NCBI GenBank assembly: GCA_016872215.1
Contig: VHAX01000025.1
Location: 1-32,750 of the forward strand
Direction: 5' to 3'
DNA length: 32,750 nt
Source of the DNA: Sphingomonadales bacterium
GTDB taxonomy: Bacteria; Bacteroidota; Bacteroidia; UBA7662
The position numbers and the translations under genes are program-made. A model generated the notes under the pieces. The model was not told the origin of the DNA, did no database searches, and worked only from the letters and a program-made list of their open reading frames with translations. Shown one piece after another: positions 17,105 to 26,149 of the stretch (its first letter is position 1; every line of letters starts with the position of its first letter).

Positions 17105-18295
17105 ATGAGTGTCATTCAATCAATAAAACTCAGAGGCGACCGATATATCTGGTTGCTTTCGGGTTTATTGATGCTGGCCTCAATGTTGCTCGTTTATTCG
17201 GCTACTGGAAGCCTGGCTCATCGCCAGCGGAACAGCGACACCGAGTATTATCTATTCAGACACATCGGGATTTCGGGCTTAGGACTGATTTTGATGTTTG
17301 CCATTCACCATGTGCCGTTCAAGTATGTGGGCAGATTCGCCCAATTCGGGTGGATACCGGCCGTCCTATTGCTTCTCTATACATTAATGAGCGGGACAGA
17401 AATGAACGATGCCAGCCGATGGGTTGAAATACCCTTGCTGGGTGTTAGCTTTCAGTCATCGGAATGGGCCCGGTTTGCGATCGTCTTGTTCCTCGCCCGA
17501 TTCTTGTCGCGCCGGCAAGACCAGCTCGACGATTGGAAGGCGATTTTTCTGCCTTTGATTGTGCCAGTGGGCCTTACTTTTCTGCTCATCGCACCAGCCA
17601 ACCTATCATCGGCCGCACTCTTTCTATTGGTGGTGGTGTTGTTGCTGGGAGTGGGATCCGTGCGCATGCGGCACCTGTTTGCGCTGATTTTTGGTTTTGC
17701 GTTCCTGGTGGTGACATTTGTCACCGTCACCCATCAATTCGGTTGGTTTCGATCCCAAACCTGGGTCAACCGGATCGGGGCCTTTGTTTCAGCTGACCTT
17801 AATGAAGAGCCCGAACAGGTAACCCAGGCCCGCATCGCCATTGTCACCGGTAGTTGGATAGGAAAGGGCCCGGGCAAGAGCACGCAGCGCAACTTCCTGC
17901 CGCAGGCCTACAACGATTTCATTTATGCAACTCTGCTCGAAGAGTATGGCATTGCAGGTGGGGCATCGATCTGCCTCCTCTATATTCTGCTCCTGTATCG
18001 GGTACTCAGGGCCATCCGACGCTCCGAGCAGCTATTTGGTAGCCTGCTCGCAGCCGGACTTGTGATCATGCTCACCGTTCAGGCGCTGGCCAATATGGCA
18101 GTGGCGGTGGGACTAGTACCAGTCACCGGCCAATCCCTCCCTCTGGTCAGCTGGGGTGGCACCTCGGTCCTGTTCACCTGCATTTCCCTTGGCATCATTC
18201 TCAGCGTTTGCCGCGAGGCCAATTCAGATCCATACGATGAAGGCAACGACGCCCGATCCGATCTTGCTTATTCACCCTCAAACCTTCCGGCATGA
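17105..18295 (+). CDS. ftsW: SEDS-family peptidoglycan glycosyltransferase FtsW
   Basis: A 396-residue membrane protein with about ten spans. It polymerises lipid II at the septum together with FtsI. The catalytic-type aspartate is D271 in AYNDFIYATLLEEYG, matching the essential aspartate of SEDS proteins. Other conserved parts are SRWVEIPLLGVSFQSSEWAR, the GSWIGKGPGKS loop and GQSLPLVSWGGTS near the C-terminus. It could be confused with RodA, but the position between murD and murG in the dcw cluster favours FtsW. The stop overlaps the next start by four bases (ATGA). Confidence 0.94.
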   Translation: MSVIQSIKLRGDRYIWLLSGLLMLASMLLVYSATGSLAHRQRNSDTEYYLFRHIGISGLGLILMFAIHHVPFKYVGRFAQFGWIPAVLLLLYTLMSGTEMNDASRWVEIPLLGVSFQSSEWARFAIVLFLARFLSRRQDQLDDWKAIFLPLIVPVGLTFLLIAPANLSSAALFLLVVVLLLGVGSVRMRHLFALIFGFAFLVVTFVTVTHQFGWFRSQTWVNRIGAFVSADLNEEPEQVTQARIAIVTGSWIGKGPGKSTQRNFLPQAYNDFIYATLLEEYGIAGGASICLLYILLLYRVLRAIRRSEQLFGSLLAAGLVIMLTVQALANMAVAVGLVPVTGQSLPLVSWGGTSVLFTCISLGIILSVCREANSDPYDEGNDARSDLAYSPSNLPA

Positions 18296-20871
18296 AGGAG
18301 CCCCGTTCCATATTGAAGGTGATAGTCAGCGGCGGCGGCACGGGTGGACACATATTCCCGGCCATCAGCATCGCACAGGCTCTGCTCAGGCATGTGCCAG
18401 ATGCCCGCATTGAGTTTGTGGGGGCGCGTGGACGAATGGAGATGACCCGCGTACCCCAGGCGGGTTTTCCCATCACCGGACTCTGGATCAGTGGCTGGCA
18501 ACGGGGCGAATTGCTCGGAAATCTTTCCCTTCCCCTCAAACTCCTGTACAGTCTGTGGCAGTCGCTCCGTTTTCTGGCCCAGAAGCGTCCCCACGCCGTG
18601 GTGGGTGTTGGAGGATACGCCAGCGCGCCCTTGATGATGGTGGCGCAATGGCTCGGTATTCCCACCTTTATACAGGAACAAAACGCCCACGCCGGGTTGA
18701 GCAACCGCTGGCTCGGACGCCGGGTACGCCGGTCTTGGGTAGCTTTTGAGGGTATGGAACGCTTTTTCATGGCCGATAGGCTGCGCATCACCGGTAATCC
18801 GGTGCGCAACGACCTCCTCGCACCCCTGCCCGAACGCCGTGAAGCCCTCCGGCACTTTGGTTTGGATGGCGATGGACCCGTACTGCTGGTCGTGGGTGGC
18901 AGCCTGGGCGCCCGTATTCTCAACGAATGCATGCTCGAGGCGCTCACCCAATTGCACTCGGCAGGCGTTAGGGTAATCTGGCAAACAGGCAAGCACTTCG
19001 CTCCAAAGGCGGCTGAATCCGGCACAGGTATTCCGGCGGGTTGGGTGTGGACTGGTGCGTTTATCGACAGCATGCCAATGGCATACGCAGCCGCCGACCT
19101 AGTGGTGTCGCGTGCCGGGGCTGGTACGCTCTCGGAACTGGCCGTGGTAGGCAAACCCGCCATATTGGTGCCCTCACCCTATGTGGCGGAAGACCATCAA
19201 ACTCGTAATGCACAAGTATTTGTGCGCGATGGGGCTGCCCTTATGGTGAAGGAGAGCGAGGCGGGCGGCCCCCAAGGCCAATTGATTCCGCTGATTCTGG
19301 AATTACTTAAAGACTCAGGTCGACGTGCCAATATGCGTTTGTCGCTCCACAAACACAACAGAAGCAGTGCAGCCGACGACATCGCACGGGATTTGTTAGC
19401 GGAAATTGGCTGGGTATATACGATCCCGGAAGGGGACATTTTATCATTCGGACGACTCTATTTCCTCGGCATTGGGGGAATCGGTATGAGTGCCCTGGCC
19501 CGCTGGTTTCGGGCACAGGGACGGCAGGTGGGGGGCTACGACCGGCAACTCGGTGCAATCGGACAAGAATTACAGGCGGAAGGGGTTACGATCACCACAG
19601 ACCCTGAGGTTGAAGCAATCCCGGAGGCATTCCGCACACCACAGTCCACCCTTGTGGTACGCACACCGGCAGTTCCAGCCACCCATCCCCAGCTGCAGTG
19701 GTTCACCCAACTGGGATTCAAGATGTGCAAAAGGGCGGAGGTGCTGGGACAAATATCACGGTCGACCCCCACGCTAGCTGTGGCAGGTACACATGGCAAA
19801 ACCACCACCTCGGTACTGCTCGCCCACCTCCTTCATGAGGCGGGTATGCGGTTCACAGCCATATTGGGGGGCGTATCCACCAATTTTGGCTCGAACTATT
19901 GGTCGACCGGCAACGAGTGGCTGGTGACGGAGGCCGATGAGTACGACCGCTCCTTCCTCCAGCTACACCCACATGCGGCCATAATCACCGGCACCGATGC
20001 TGATCACCTCGATGTCTATGGCAGTCCAGCCTCTATGCTCGAGGCCTATGAACAATTTGCCCGACAAGTACATAAAACCCTGCTGGTGCATACATCCGCA
20101 GAAATATACGCTCCAGAACATCCCGCTGTAGTTCGCTATGGCAATGGAGGAGCGGTTTGGGCCCACGCAGTCCGGGTCGATGGCCTGGGCATACGATTCG
20201 ACTACCACGGTGCCCATATACTCACCGACTTATACCTTCCCATGGGCGGCCGGCACAATGTCGATAATGCTCTGGCAGCCATCACTTTAGCCCTTAAGGT
20301 GGGGGTGCAGCCCGTGGAGATTGCCCCGGCATTGCGTTGCTTTAAAGCAGTGAAAAGGCGTTTCGAATACCGTTATAACAACAACAATATAATATTGATA
20401 GACGATTACGCCCACCATCCGGGCGAAATCGATGCACTCCTGTCGGGTGTGCGACTCCTGCATCCGGGGCGATCAATCATGGGGATTTTCCAGCCGCATT
20501 TGTTCACCCGCACCCGCGACTTCCTCGATGGCTTTGCCGGTAGTTTGTTGCACCTCAACGAGTGCCGTATCCTGCCCATCTATCCGGCACGCGAAGAGCC
20601 AATATCCGGTATCGACTCAGCAATACTTGTGGAAAAAATCAACGCCTGTGGCGGCAAGGGCCTCCTGTCGACCCCCGAAATGGTCATCGAAGAAGTAATG
20701 CGCGATCCTGAGGCGCACATCTGGCTATGCATCGGTGCGGGCGATATCGACCAGCTGGCGAACCAGTTAACCCATGCACTCGAGCAGCACGAAAAGGCCT
20801 CTGGTTTACATCCGAACCCTATGGATGCGGCGATACATCCCTCTGTTCACCCAACCCCCAACCCGGAATGA
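18292..20871 (+). CDS. murG/murC: Bifunctional MurG-MurC fusion: lipid II-forming GlcNAc transferase joined to UDP-MurNAc--L-alanine ligase
   Basis: One 859-residue open frame holds two complete enzymes. Residues 1 to about 378 are MurG: SGGGTGGHIFPAISIA, GVGGYASAPLMM, IQEQNAHAGLSNRW, ITGNPVRNDLL, VVGGSLGARILNE, SRAGAGTLSELAVVGKP and EDHQTRNA. Residues from about 386 are MurC: FLGIGGIGMSALARWF (glycine loop G393-G398), AGTHGKTTTS (K503), EADEYDRSF, TDADHLDVYG and DDYAHHPGEID. The junction is only about ten residues (around IPEGDILSFGR), with no ATG in frame near it. MurG acts at the inner membrane face to make lipid II; MurC starts the peptide stem in the cytoplasm. The two genes are normally adjacent but separate in Bacteroidota. 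Both lengths are normal, so neither domain looks damaged. A lost stop codon or a sequence error at the junction remains possible. Confidence 0.93.
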   Translation: MKEPRSILKVIVSGGGTGGHIFPAISIAQALLRHVPDARIEFVGARGRMEMTRVPQAGFPITGLWISGWQRGELLGNLSLPLKLLYSLWQSLRFLAQKRPHAVVGVGGYASAPLMMVAQWLGIPTFIQEQNAHAGLSNRWLGRRVRRSWVAFEGMERFFMADRLRITGNPVRNDLLAPLPERREALRHFGLDGDGPVLLVVGGSLGARILNECMLEALTQLHSAGVRVIWQTGKHFAPKAAESGTGIPAGWVWTGAFIDSMPMAYAAADLVVSRAGAGTLSELAVVGKPAILVPSPYVAEDHQTRNAQVFVRDGAALMVKESEAGGPQGQLIPLILELLKDSGRRANMRLSLHKHNRSSAADDIARDLLAEIGWVYTIPEGDILSFGRLYFLGIGGIGMSALARWFRAQGRQVGGYDRQLGAIGQELQAEGVTITTDPEVEAIPEAFRTPQSTLVVRTPAVPATHPQLQWFTQLGFKMCKRAEVLGQISRSTPTLAVAGTHGKTTTSVLLAHLLHEAGMRFTAILGGVSTNFGSNYWSTGNEWLVTEADEYDRSFLQLHPHAAIITGTDADHLDVYGSPASMLEAYEQFARQVHKTLLVHTSAEIYAPEHPAVVRYGNGGAVWAHAVRVDGLGIRFDYHGAHILTDLYLPMGGRHNVDNALAAITLALKVGVQPVEIAPALRCFKAVKRRFEYRYNNNNIILIDDYAHHPGEIDALLSGVRLLHPGRSIMGIFQPHLFTRTRDFLDGFAGSLLHLNECRILPIYPAREEPISGIDSAILVEKINACGGKGLLSTPEMVIEEVMRDPEAHIWLCIGAGDIDQLANQLTHALEQHEKASGLHPNPMDAAIHPSVHPTPNPE

Positions 20872-21629
20872 TGTTGCGTCGGATTCTCATCATTTCAGGT
20901 CACCTTGTTGCTGCGACCGTACTCATCTTGCTGCTGTCGTTCACGCGGCACCGCGACCGGGGGCAACGAATAGTAGCCCTACACATCGAAACCGACCACA
21001 GCGAGGGCCTCTATTTCGTCGACAACAGCCGCATCGACCACCTCATCCGCAGTCAGAATTTATATCGCGATAGCCTACCGGTGATTGAGCTCGACCCATC
21101 GGCCCTCGAAAGGCGATTGCTTCAGCATCCCCACATCAAAAGGGCTCAGGTGTTCCTCGATGCCCGCAACCACCTCTATATAAAGGTGTGGCAACGCACC
21201 CCAATCCTTCGGGTGATCAACCGTTGGCAGGAGCACTGCTATATCGATTCGGACCGCAGGGCTATGTATGTCGGTAGCGCTTTTACTGCGGATGTGCCGG
21301 TGGCCAGCGGCTACATCAGTCACCGCCCGTCTTTGGGCGACACCCTTCGCGATTCCCAAATGCTCTTGCTAGCCGATATAGCCGGTTGCATCAACCGCGA
21401 TCCTTGGCTCAAAAATCTGATTGTTCAGCTGTATGCCGACACCAACGGGACGTTGGAGATAATTCCCCGCCTTGGCGGCGCACGCATCCTGCTGGGCGAC
21501 ACCACACGTTGGGTGGCCAAAACCGAGAAACTCAAGGAATTCTGCAGACAAACTACCACCACGGGTGGACTCACCAAGTGGTCAACCATCAACCTATCTT
21601 ATAAAAATCAGCTGGTATGCCAAAAGTAA
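20868..21629 (+). CDS. ftsQ: Divisome protein FtsQ/DivIB-like
   Basis: A 253-residue single-span membrane protein. I chose the ATG at 20868 (MMLRRILIISGHL) because it forms an ATGA overlap with murC and places the membrane segment (about 6-24) at the N-terminus; the frame extends upstream within murC. The region after the span (about 40-110) has the POTRA-type pattern, including SALERRLLQHPHIKRAQVFLD and LYIKVWQRTPILRV, followed by a beta domain with YIDSDRRAMYV. FtsQ family conservation is low, but the fold pattern and the position before ftsA and ftsZ are diagnostic. It recruits FtsL and the septal synthase. It overlaps ftsA by 13 nt. Confidence 0.87.
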   Translation: MMLRRILIISGHLVAATVLILLLSFTRHRDRGQRIVALHIETDHSEGLYFVDNSRIDHLIRSQNLYRDSLPVIELDPSALERRLLQHPHIKRAQVFLDARNHLYIKVWQRTPILRVINRWQEHCYIDSDRRAMYVGSAFTADVPVASGYISHRPSLGDTLRDSQMLLLADIAGCINRDPWLKNLIVQLYADTNGTLEIIPRLGGARILLGDTTRWVAKTEKLKEFCRQTTTTGGLTKWSTINLSYKNQLVCQK

Positions 21630-22966
21630 AACCCGAACCTCCACCCGAGGAAATAGTGGTGGGCCTCGATGTGGGCACCACTAAAATTTGCGCAATTGTA
21701 GGCTCACGTAATGAGTATGGAAAAATCGATATTCTTGGACAGGGCTCCGCTGTTTCCGACGGGGTGAATCTGGGAGAGGTGCAGAACATCGACAAAACTG
21801 TGGCGGCCATTCAGAAGGCCATACGGGCCGCTGAGGAAAGCGCACAGGTCGATATTGGGGTGGTACATGTGGGTATTGCGGGTCAGCACATCAACAGCGT
21901 GCAACACCGGCATTCCATACTGAGGCTGAGCAACACCGAGGAAATATCCCGCAAGGATGTCGACGACCTTGTCGATTCGATCTACCGCCTGCCTATGGAA
22001 ACCGGCTACGAGATAATACATGTGCTGCCACAGGAATTTAGGGTCGACCACATCACTGGCATAAAGGATCCTGTTGGGATGAGCGGTGTGCGCCTCGATG
22101 CTGATTTCCACATCATCACCGGAAAAATTGCCTCGGCAAGCATGTTGAACCGCTGTGTACAAAAAGCAGGCTTGCAGGTGAGCGACCTGATCCTTGAGTC
22201 CATCGCCTCAGCCGAATCGGTCTTGCATGAGGATGAACGCGAGGCCGGTGTGGCGCTGGTCGACATCGGCGGGGGCACCACCGACATCGCCATTTTCAAG
22301 GACAACATCATCCGGCACTCGGCCAGCATACCGCTGGGGGGGAACATAATCACCCACGACATCCATGTAGGCTGCGCAATTATGGCAACGCAGGCCGAGA
22401 AACTGAAGGTGCAGTTCGGTTCGGCCTTGGCCAAGGAGGTACGTGACAACGAAATTGTGGTGGTACCTAACCTCCATGGTCGCGATCCGAAGGAAATATC
22501 GACCCGAAACCTCGCTTCGATCATTCAATCGCGCGTAGAAGAGATGGTGGAACATGTGCGCTACGCAATTCGGGTATCGGGCTTCGAAAGGCAGTTGATT
22601 GGTGGAGTCGTGCTCACAGGCGGTGGCTCCCAAATGCGGCACATCCGACCCCTATTTGAATATATGACGGGCCTCGACGTGCGTTTGGGTTGTCCGGGTG
22701 AACACCTGGCCGCGGGTAATGAGCAGGTCGCGAACGCCCAGTATGCAACTGGGGTGGGACTCGTCATGCTCGGGCTGCTGGATTTTGCCCGTCCCGGGCG
22801 TGAGCGTGATGAGGTCCAACGACCCGAATCCCGCCTGCATCGTGGCGGCTTCTTCGACAATTTCATTCGTCGGGCCGGAAACTGGATGGAAGACCACTTC
22901 AATGAAAAGCCCAATAAGCGAAATCCATCTAACCGGAACCGTCCCAGTGATCAAAATTCTAATTAA
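21617..22966 (+). CDS. ftsA: Cell division protein FtsA
   Basis: A 449-residue actin-fold ATPase. The first phosphate loop is VGLDVGTTKICAIVG; the 1C domain follows (VGIAGQHINSVQ region); the second phosphate motif is LVDIGGGTTDIAIF; the adenosine motif is VVLTGGGSQMRHI. After about residue 395 comes a basic, Arg/Asn-rich tail with FIRRAGNWMEDHF, which resembles the C-terminal amphipathic membrane-targeting helix, although further residues follow it. FtsA anchors FtsZ filaments to the membrane. The gene starts within the end of ftsQ and is separated from ftsZ by a very A/T-rich 31-nt gap. Confidence 0.95.
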   Translation: MPKVKPEPPPEEIVVGLDVGTTKICAIVGSRNEYGKIDILGQGSAVSDGVNLGEVQNIDKTVAAIQKAIRAAEESAQVDIGVVHVGIAGQHINSVQHRHSILRLSNTEEISRKDVDDLVDSIYRLPMETGYEIIHVLPQEFRVDHITGIKDPVGMSGVRLDADFHIITGKIASASMLNRCVQKAGLQVSDLILESIASAESVLHEDEREAGVALVDIGGGTTDIAIFKDNIIRHSASIPLGGNIITHDIHVGCAIMATQAEKLKVQFGSALAKEVRDNEIVVVPNLHGRDPKEISTRNLASIIQSRVEEMVEHVRYAIRVSGFERQLIGGVVLTGGGSQMRHIRPLFEYMTGLDVRLGCPGEHLAAGNEQVANAQYATGVGLVMLGLLDFARPGRERDEVQRPESRLHRGGFFDNFIRRAGNWMEDHFNEKPNKRNPSNRNRPSDQNSN

Positions 22967-22997
22967 TATTTTAATATAAATATAACACATAAAATAT
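22967..22997 (+). promoter_or_regulatory. A/T-rich leader before ftsZ
   Basis: Thirty-one bases almost free of G and C, directly before the ATG at 22998. Like the stretch before ftsW, it stands out from its GC-rich surroundings. It could raise translation of ftsZ or contain an ftsZ promoter; I find no clear TAnnTTTG within it. Confidence 0.3.
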
Positions 22998-25019
22998 ATG
23001 ATTTTTACTTCCTTTCAATCTGATTCCTCCTCCGAAAATTCTCAACCCCTTAACCCCACAAACAACTTTTCTATGTCAATAGCTTCCGAAAACCTCGTTT
23101 TTGATCTGCCTTCGGCACGACCCAACATTATCAAAGTAATCGGTGTGGGCGGTGCGGGCGGAAATGCGGTCAACCACATGTTCCAGACCGGAATCCATGA
23201 GGTCGACTTCCTCCTGTGCAACACCGACTACCAGGCGCTTGAACGCAGCAGAGTGAGCATGCGCCTACAACTGGGCCCAAATCTCACCGCCGGCCGTGGT
23301 GCGGGCAACCGACCAGAGGTGGGACGGGAAGCAGCGATAGAAACGCTCGATGACTTGCGCGCCCACCTGGGCGAGGATACCCGAATGGTCTTCATAACGG
23401 CCGGACTGGGTGGGGGAACTGGCACCGGTGCAGCTCCGGTTATCGCCCGTCTGTGTCGCGAGCTCGACATCCTCACCGTGGGAATCGTAACCCTTCCCTT
23501 CTCCTTCGAAGGGAAGAAACGCCTCAATCAGGCTACCGAGGGATTGGAACAATTGAGGACGCAGTGCGACACCACCCTTGTCATCAGCAACGACAAAGTA
23601 CGGGAGGTCTACGGCAATCTGGCATTTGATCAGGCATTCGCACGTGCCGACGATGTTTTGGCCACTGCAGCGAAAGGAATTGCCGAGATCATCACAATCG
23701 AGGGACACGTCAACGTTGATTTTTCTGATGTGAATACTGTGCTGCGTAACAGCGGAAAGGCGGTGATGGGGAGCGGATTGGGAACAGGAGCCGACCGGGC
23801 CATTATGGCTATTCAGGAAGCTTTAAGCTCGCCTCTGCTCAACGATAACGACATTACCGGAGCGGGGAGCATTTTGCTGAACATTAGCTCGGGCGAGCAG
23901 ACGATCACGCTCGATGAAATTGGCGAAATCAACGATTACATTCAAACGGCGGCGGGTTCCGACACCAACATCATCTGGGGCAACTGCACAGATCCTCAAC
24001 TCGCCGACGCGGTGCGGGTAACCGTCATCGCCACCGGCTTTTTAGGTGGATCCACGGAATCGACCCGTCGCACCCTGGTGCCGATGGCTGAAACAGCCAC
24101 AGAGGTTAACTCAGGCATTTCCGTGGCCGCGGCTTCTGTTGTGCCCCCTGCAACGCAACTACCAGAGATGGAGGCAGGTGCCCGCCTCGAGATCCGGGAA
24201 GGAAAGCAAACGCTGGTCCATACCCTCGACGGACAAAATTCTCAGGTTTTGGGTAGTTCCATGGGTTCAATGACGCCGTCATCGGAAGCGGCAAGCCAAG
24301 CTCAGGACATTCTACAGCAACCGATTGATTCGCAAGCTGAATCTCAAGCATCGGCTCAATCTGCAGCACAAACCGCAGCTCCGTCCACATCGCAAACCTC
24401 GGCACACCCAGCAACGCAACCCGCAGAGCCCAGGACCCTCCGTGAGCACCTTTTTGGTGATAACGCGCCTAGTAAGGCCTTGTTCAGTTTTTTTGGCTCG
24501 TCCGACAAAAATAATGGCCCGTCAACCCCGCCAGTCCCCCAGCCGGAAGAGATGCCGGTTGTTAATCCAGAACCAGTGCCGAACTCAAAGGCGGGGTCAA
24601 AGCTGAAAAAAAAGACGGAAGCAACGCAGGAGTCCAAATCGGAAGTAAGGAGAGGGGCATCGCCACAATCAGAGCCGGAGGCAACGTTACCCACAGCAAC
24701 TACGCCCATCCCGATGGCCCACATCCCGCAAAGCCCGATTTCGGTACCCCCACCGGTGGCCCGGCCTGCACACGAGGACGTGCTCGGACGGTCGGAGCGC
24801 CGCCGGCAAACCCTGCGTGGACTCAGTTTCCGTGGACACGAAATAGCCGGTCCGGGAGAAGTGCGCAGCGAACCCGCCTTTATGCGTAAAGGCGTGCAAT
24901 TGTCACCCGTCGAATCCAGCGATGCCCACCCTGTCAGTCGCTTCACACTGGGAGAATCGCCCGATCAGCGCCCGGAAATCCGTGAGAACAACGCCTTTCT
25001 GCACGACAACGTCGACTAA
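22998..25019 (+). CDS. ftsZ: Cell division protein FtsZ with long C-terminal linker
   Basis: A 673-residue tubulin homologue that forms the Z-ring. The GTPase core runs from about residue 40 to 355: KVIGVGGAGGNAVNHMF, the tubulin signature GGGTGTGAAPVIA (138-150), and NVDFSDVNTVLRNSGKAVMG at the T7 loop. A linker of about 250 residues, rich in Gln, Ala, Ser and Pro, follows; then the C-terminal FtsA-binding type peptide (EPAFMRKGVQL near 624) and the Bacteroidota-style end NNAFLHDNVD. Start choice is uncertain. The ATG at 22998 follows an A/T-rich leader; the ATG at 23073 gives MSIASENLVFDLP, closer to the usual N-terminus in the phylum. It is the last gene of the cluster, with a terminator-like structure about 45 nt downstream. 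Confidence 0.96.
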   Translation: MIFTSFQSDSSSENSQPLNPTNNFSMSIASENLVFDLPSARPNIIKVIGVGGAGGNAVNHMFQTGIHEVDFLLCNTDYQALERSRVSMRLQLGPNLTAGRGAGNRPEVGREAAIETLDDLRAHLGEDTRMVFITAGLGGGTGTGAAPVIARLCRELDILTVGIVTLPFSFEGKKRLNQATEGLEQLRTQCDTTLVISNDKVREVYGNLAFDQAFARADDVLATAAKGIAEIITIEGHVNVDFSDVNTVLRNSGKAVMGSGLGTGADRAIMAIQEALSSPLLNDNDITGAGSILLNISSGEQTITLDEIGEINDYIQTAAGSDTNIIWGNCTDPQLADAVRVTVIATGFLGGSTESTRRTLVPMAETATEVNSGISVAAASVVPPATQLPEMEAGARLEIREGKQTLVHTLDGQNSQVLGSSMGSMTPSSEAASQAQDILQQPIDSQAESQASAQSAAQTAAPSTSQTSAHPATQPAEPRTLREHLFGDNAPSKALFSFFGSSDKNNGPSTPPVPQPEEMPVVNPEPVPNSKAGSKLKKKTEATQESKSEVRRGASPQSEPEATLPTATTPIPMAHIPQSPISVPPPVARPAHEDVLGRSERRRQTLRGLSFRGHEIAGPGEVRSEPAFMRKGVQLSPVESSDAHPVSRFTLGESPDQRPEIRENNAFLHDNVD

Positions 25020-25063
25020 TCACACGCATTCTCCTGCCTGATTTTTGGGTCTTTCATAATAAT

Positions 25064-25107
25064 AAGCCTAAAAAAGGCTGCCGCCCTGTCCGCAGGAGTG
25101 GTTTTTT
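25064..25107 (+). terminator. Terminator-like hairpins after ftsZ
   Basis: A small hairpin AGCCT/AGGCT (25065-25078) is followed by a second stem CCTG/CAGG around 25085-25095 and then GGTTTTTT ending at 25107. The A-run at 25070-25075 could also pair with the final T-run. This fits the 3' end of the dcw transcript. Confidence 0.5.
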
Positions 25108-25194
25108 GCGTCTTCAATCTATACGCAAATAAATAGGGTCATCTATTGTTTTTGTACTTTATGTGTTTTACATTTGCTACATAACCCACTGTCC

Positions 25195-26096
25195 GTGTTC
25201 AACCATCATAGAATTTTCCGTGTTTTTCAGCTGCTCAGCAGCCTTCGTTCACAGCCGCCCAAAGACACCCGCTATCTCTGTTAGCTGCTGGGCACCTCCG
25301 AGCGAACCATCTACCGCTACTTCGACCTACTAAAAAAGGCTGGATTCGATGTGCGTGTCGATTCCGAAGGACGTTATGCACTTCAGGGCAGTGATATGGC
25401 ACCCTACCTCATGCTATGCGATGAGGAGGCCAGTTATCTCACAAAATTGTTGACTCAATCGCCGACAGGCGATCCTATGGCGGAAAACATCCGCACTAAA
25501 CTCGGACTCATCGGTAAAACAGTCAGTGCAGCCGAGTGGGTTCACCACGGCAAAATCTCCCGCATCATTCAGATTTTGTCCCTGTCGATGACCGAAAAGC
25601 GATAGGTATTGCTCAAATCCTACCATTCAGCCAGCAGCGGCACCATCAACAATCGCCTGGTGGAGCCCGCGTGGTATTCACCGATCACTAACAGGCCATT
25701 TCGGCCTATGAGCCGTCAACTGAAGCGAATAAATACTTCAATCTGGAGCGTATGGAGGATATCGAACTTCTCGACGCACCCCAGTTACACGAATCCGCTC
25801 ATGAATTCCGCCCTCCCGATGTATTCAGATTTGCCATCACCAAACCAACTAAAAAAATCCACATGATTATGGACCTGGCACCCATGCTCTACCTGCGCCA
25901 ACACTTTCCCATGACGTGTCCGTTCCTTCAGGATTCACCAGAGGAAGGGCGCTATGAACTCCAGATAAAAGTTGGCAATTACCTGGCCCCCGCAGGCCTA
26001 ACCAGGCTCTTCCCCAATCAGATTCACGCTGTGGGCGGCCCCGGCTTCCGTCTCTATATCAAGCGAGGCCAGAATAGATGGAACGACAGCGAGTAG
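25195..26096 (+). pseudogene. Degraded WYL-domain transcriptional regulator
   Basis: Conceptual translation from a GTG at 25195 gives an N-terminal helix-turn-helix (FRVFQLLSSLRSQPP, then LLGTSERTIYRYFDLLKKAG) and ends with a WYL-type region (ISAYEPSTEANKYFNLERM, then EDIELLD) and a C-terminal effector part. It is broken four times. There is TAG at 25282-25284 in the HTH, TAG at 25603-25605 in the middle, a frameshift near 25660-25680 after RLVEP, and TAA at 25689-25691 in the shifted frame (VFTDH, stop, QAISAYEP). An intact gene would give about 300 residues, normal for the family. Reading continues cleanly to TAG at 26094-26096. The remaining sequence is easy to recognise, so decay is probably recent. 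WYL proteins sense ligands or nucleic acids and regulate transcription; what this one controlled is unknown. Confidence 0.82.
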
Positions 26097-26149
26097 GGGT
26101 ACGGATATTTAGGGTGGTGATTAGGCCGATTCCAACAACTCAAAGCATT

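Noticed and set aside
25068-25341. Thirteen-base direct repeat CTAAAAAAGGCTG at 25068-25080 and 25329-25341
   Set aside because: One copy is in the terminator hairpin and the other in the HTH coding part (LLKKAG). The A-run makes a chance match likely, and there are no features of a mobile element.
25282-25691. Stop-codon recoding or readthrough in the WYL gene
   Set aside because: The stops are of two kinds (TAG, TAG, TAA) and a frameshift is also present, while all other genes in the window are free of internal stops. Decay explains this better.
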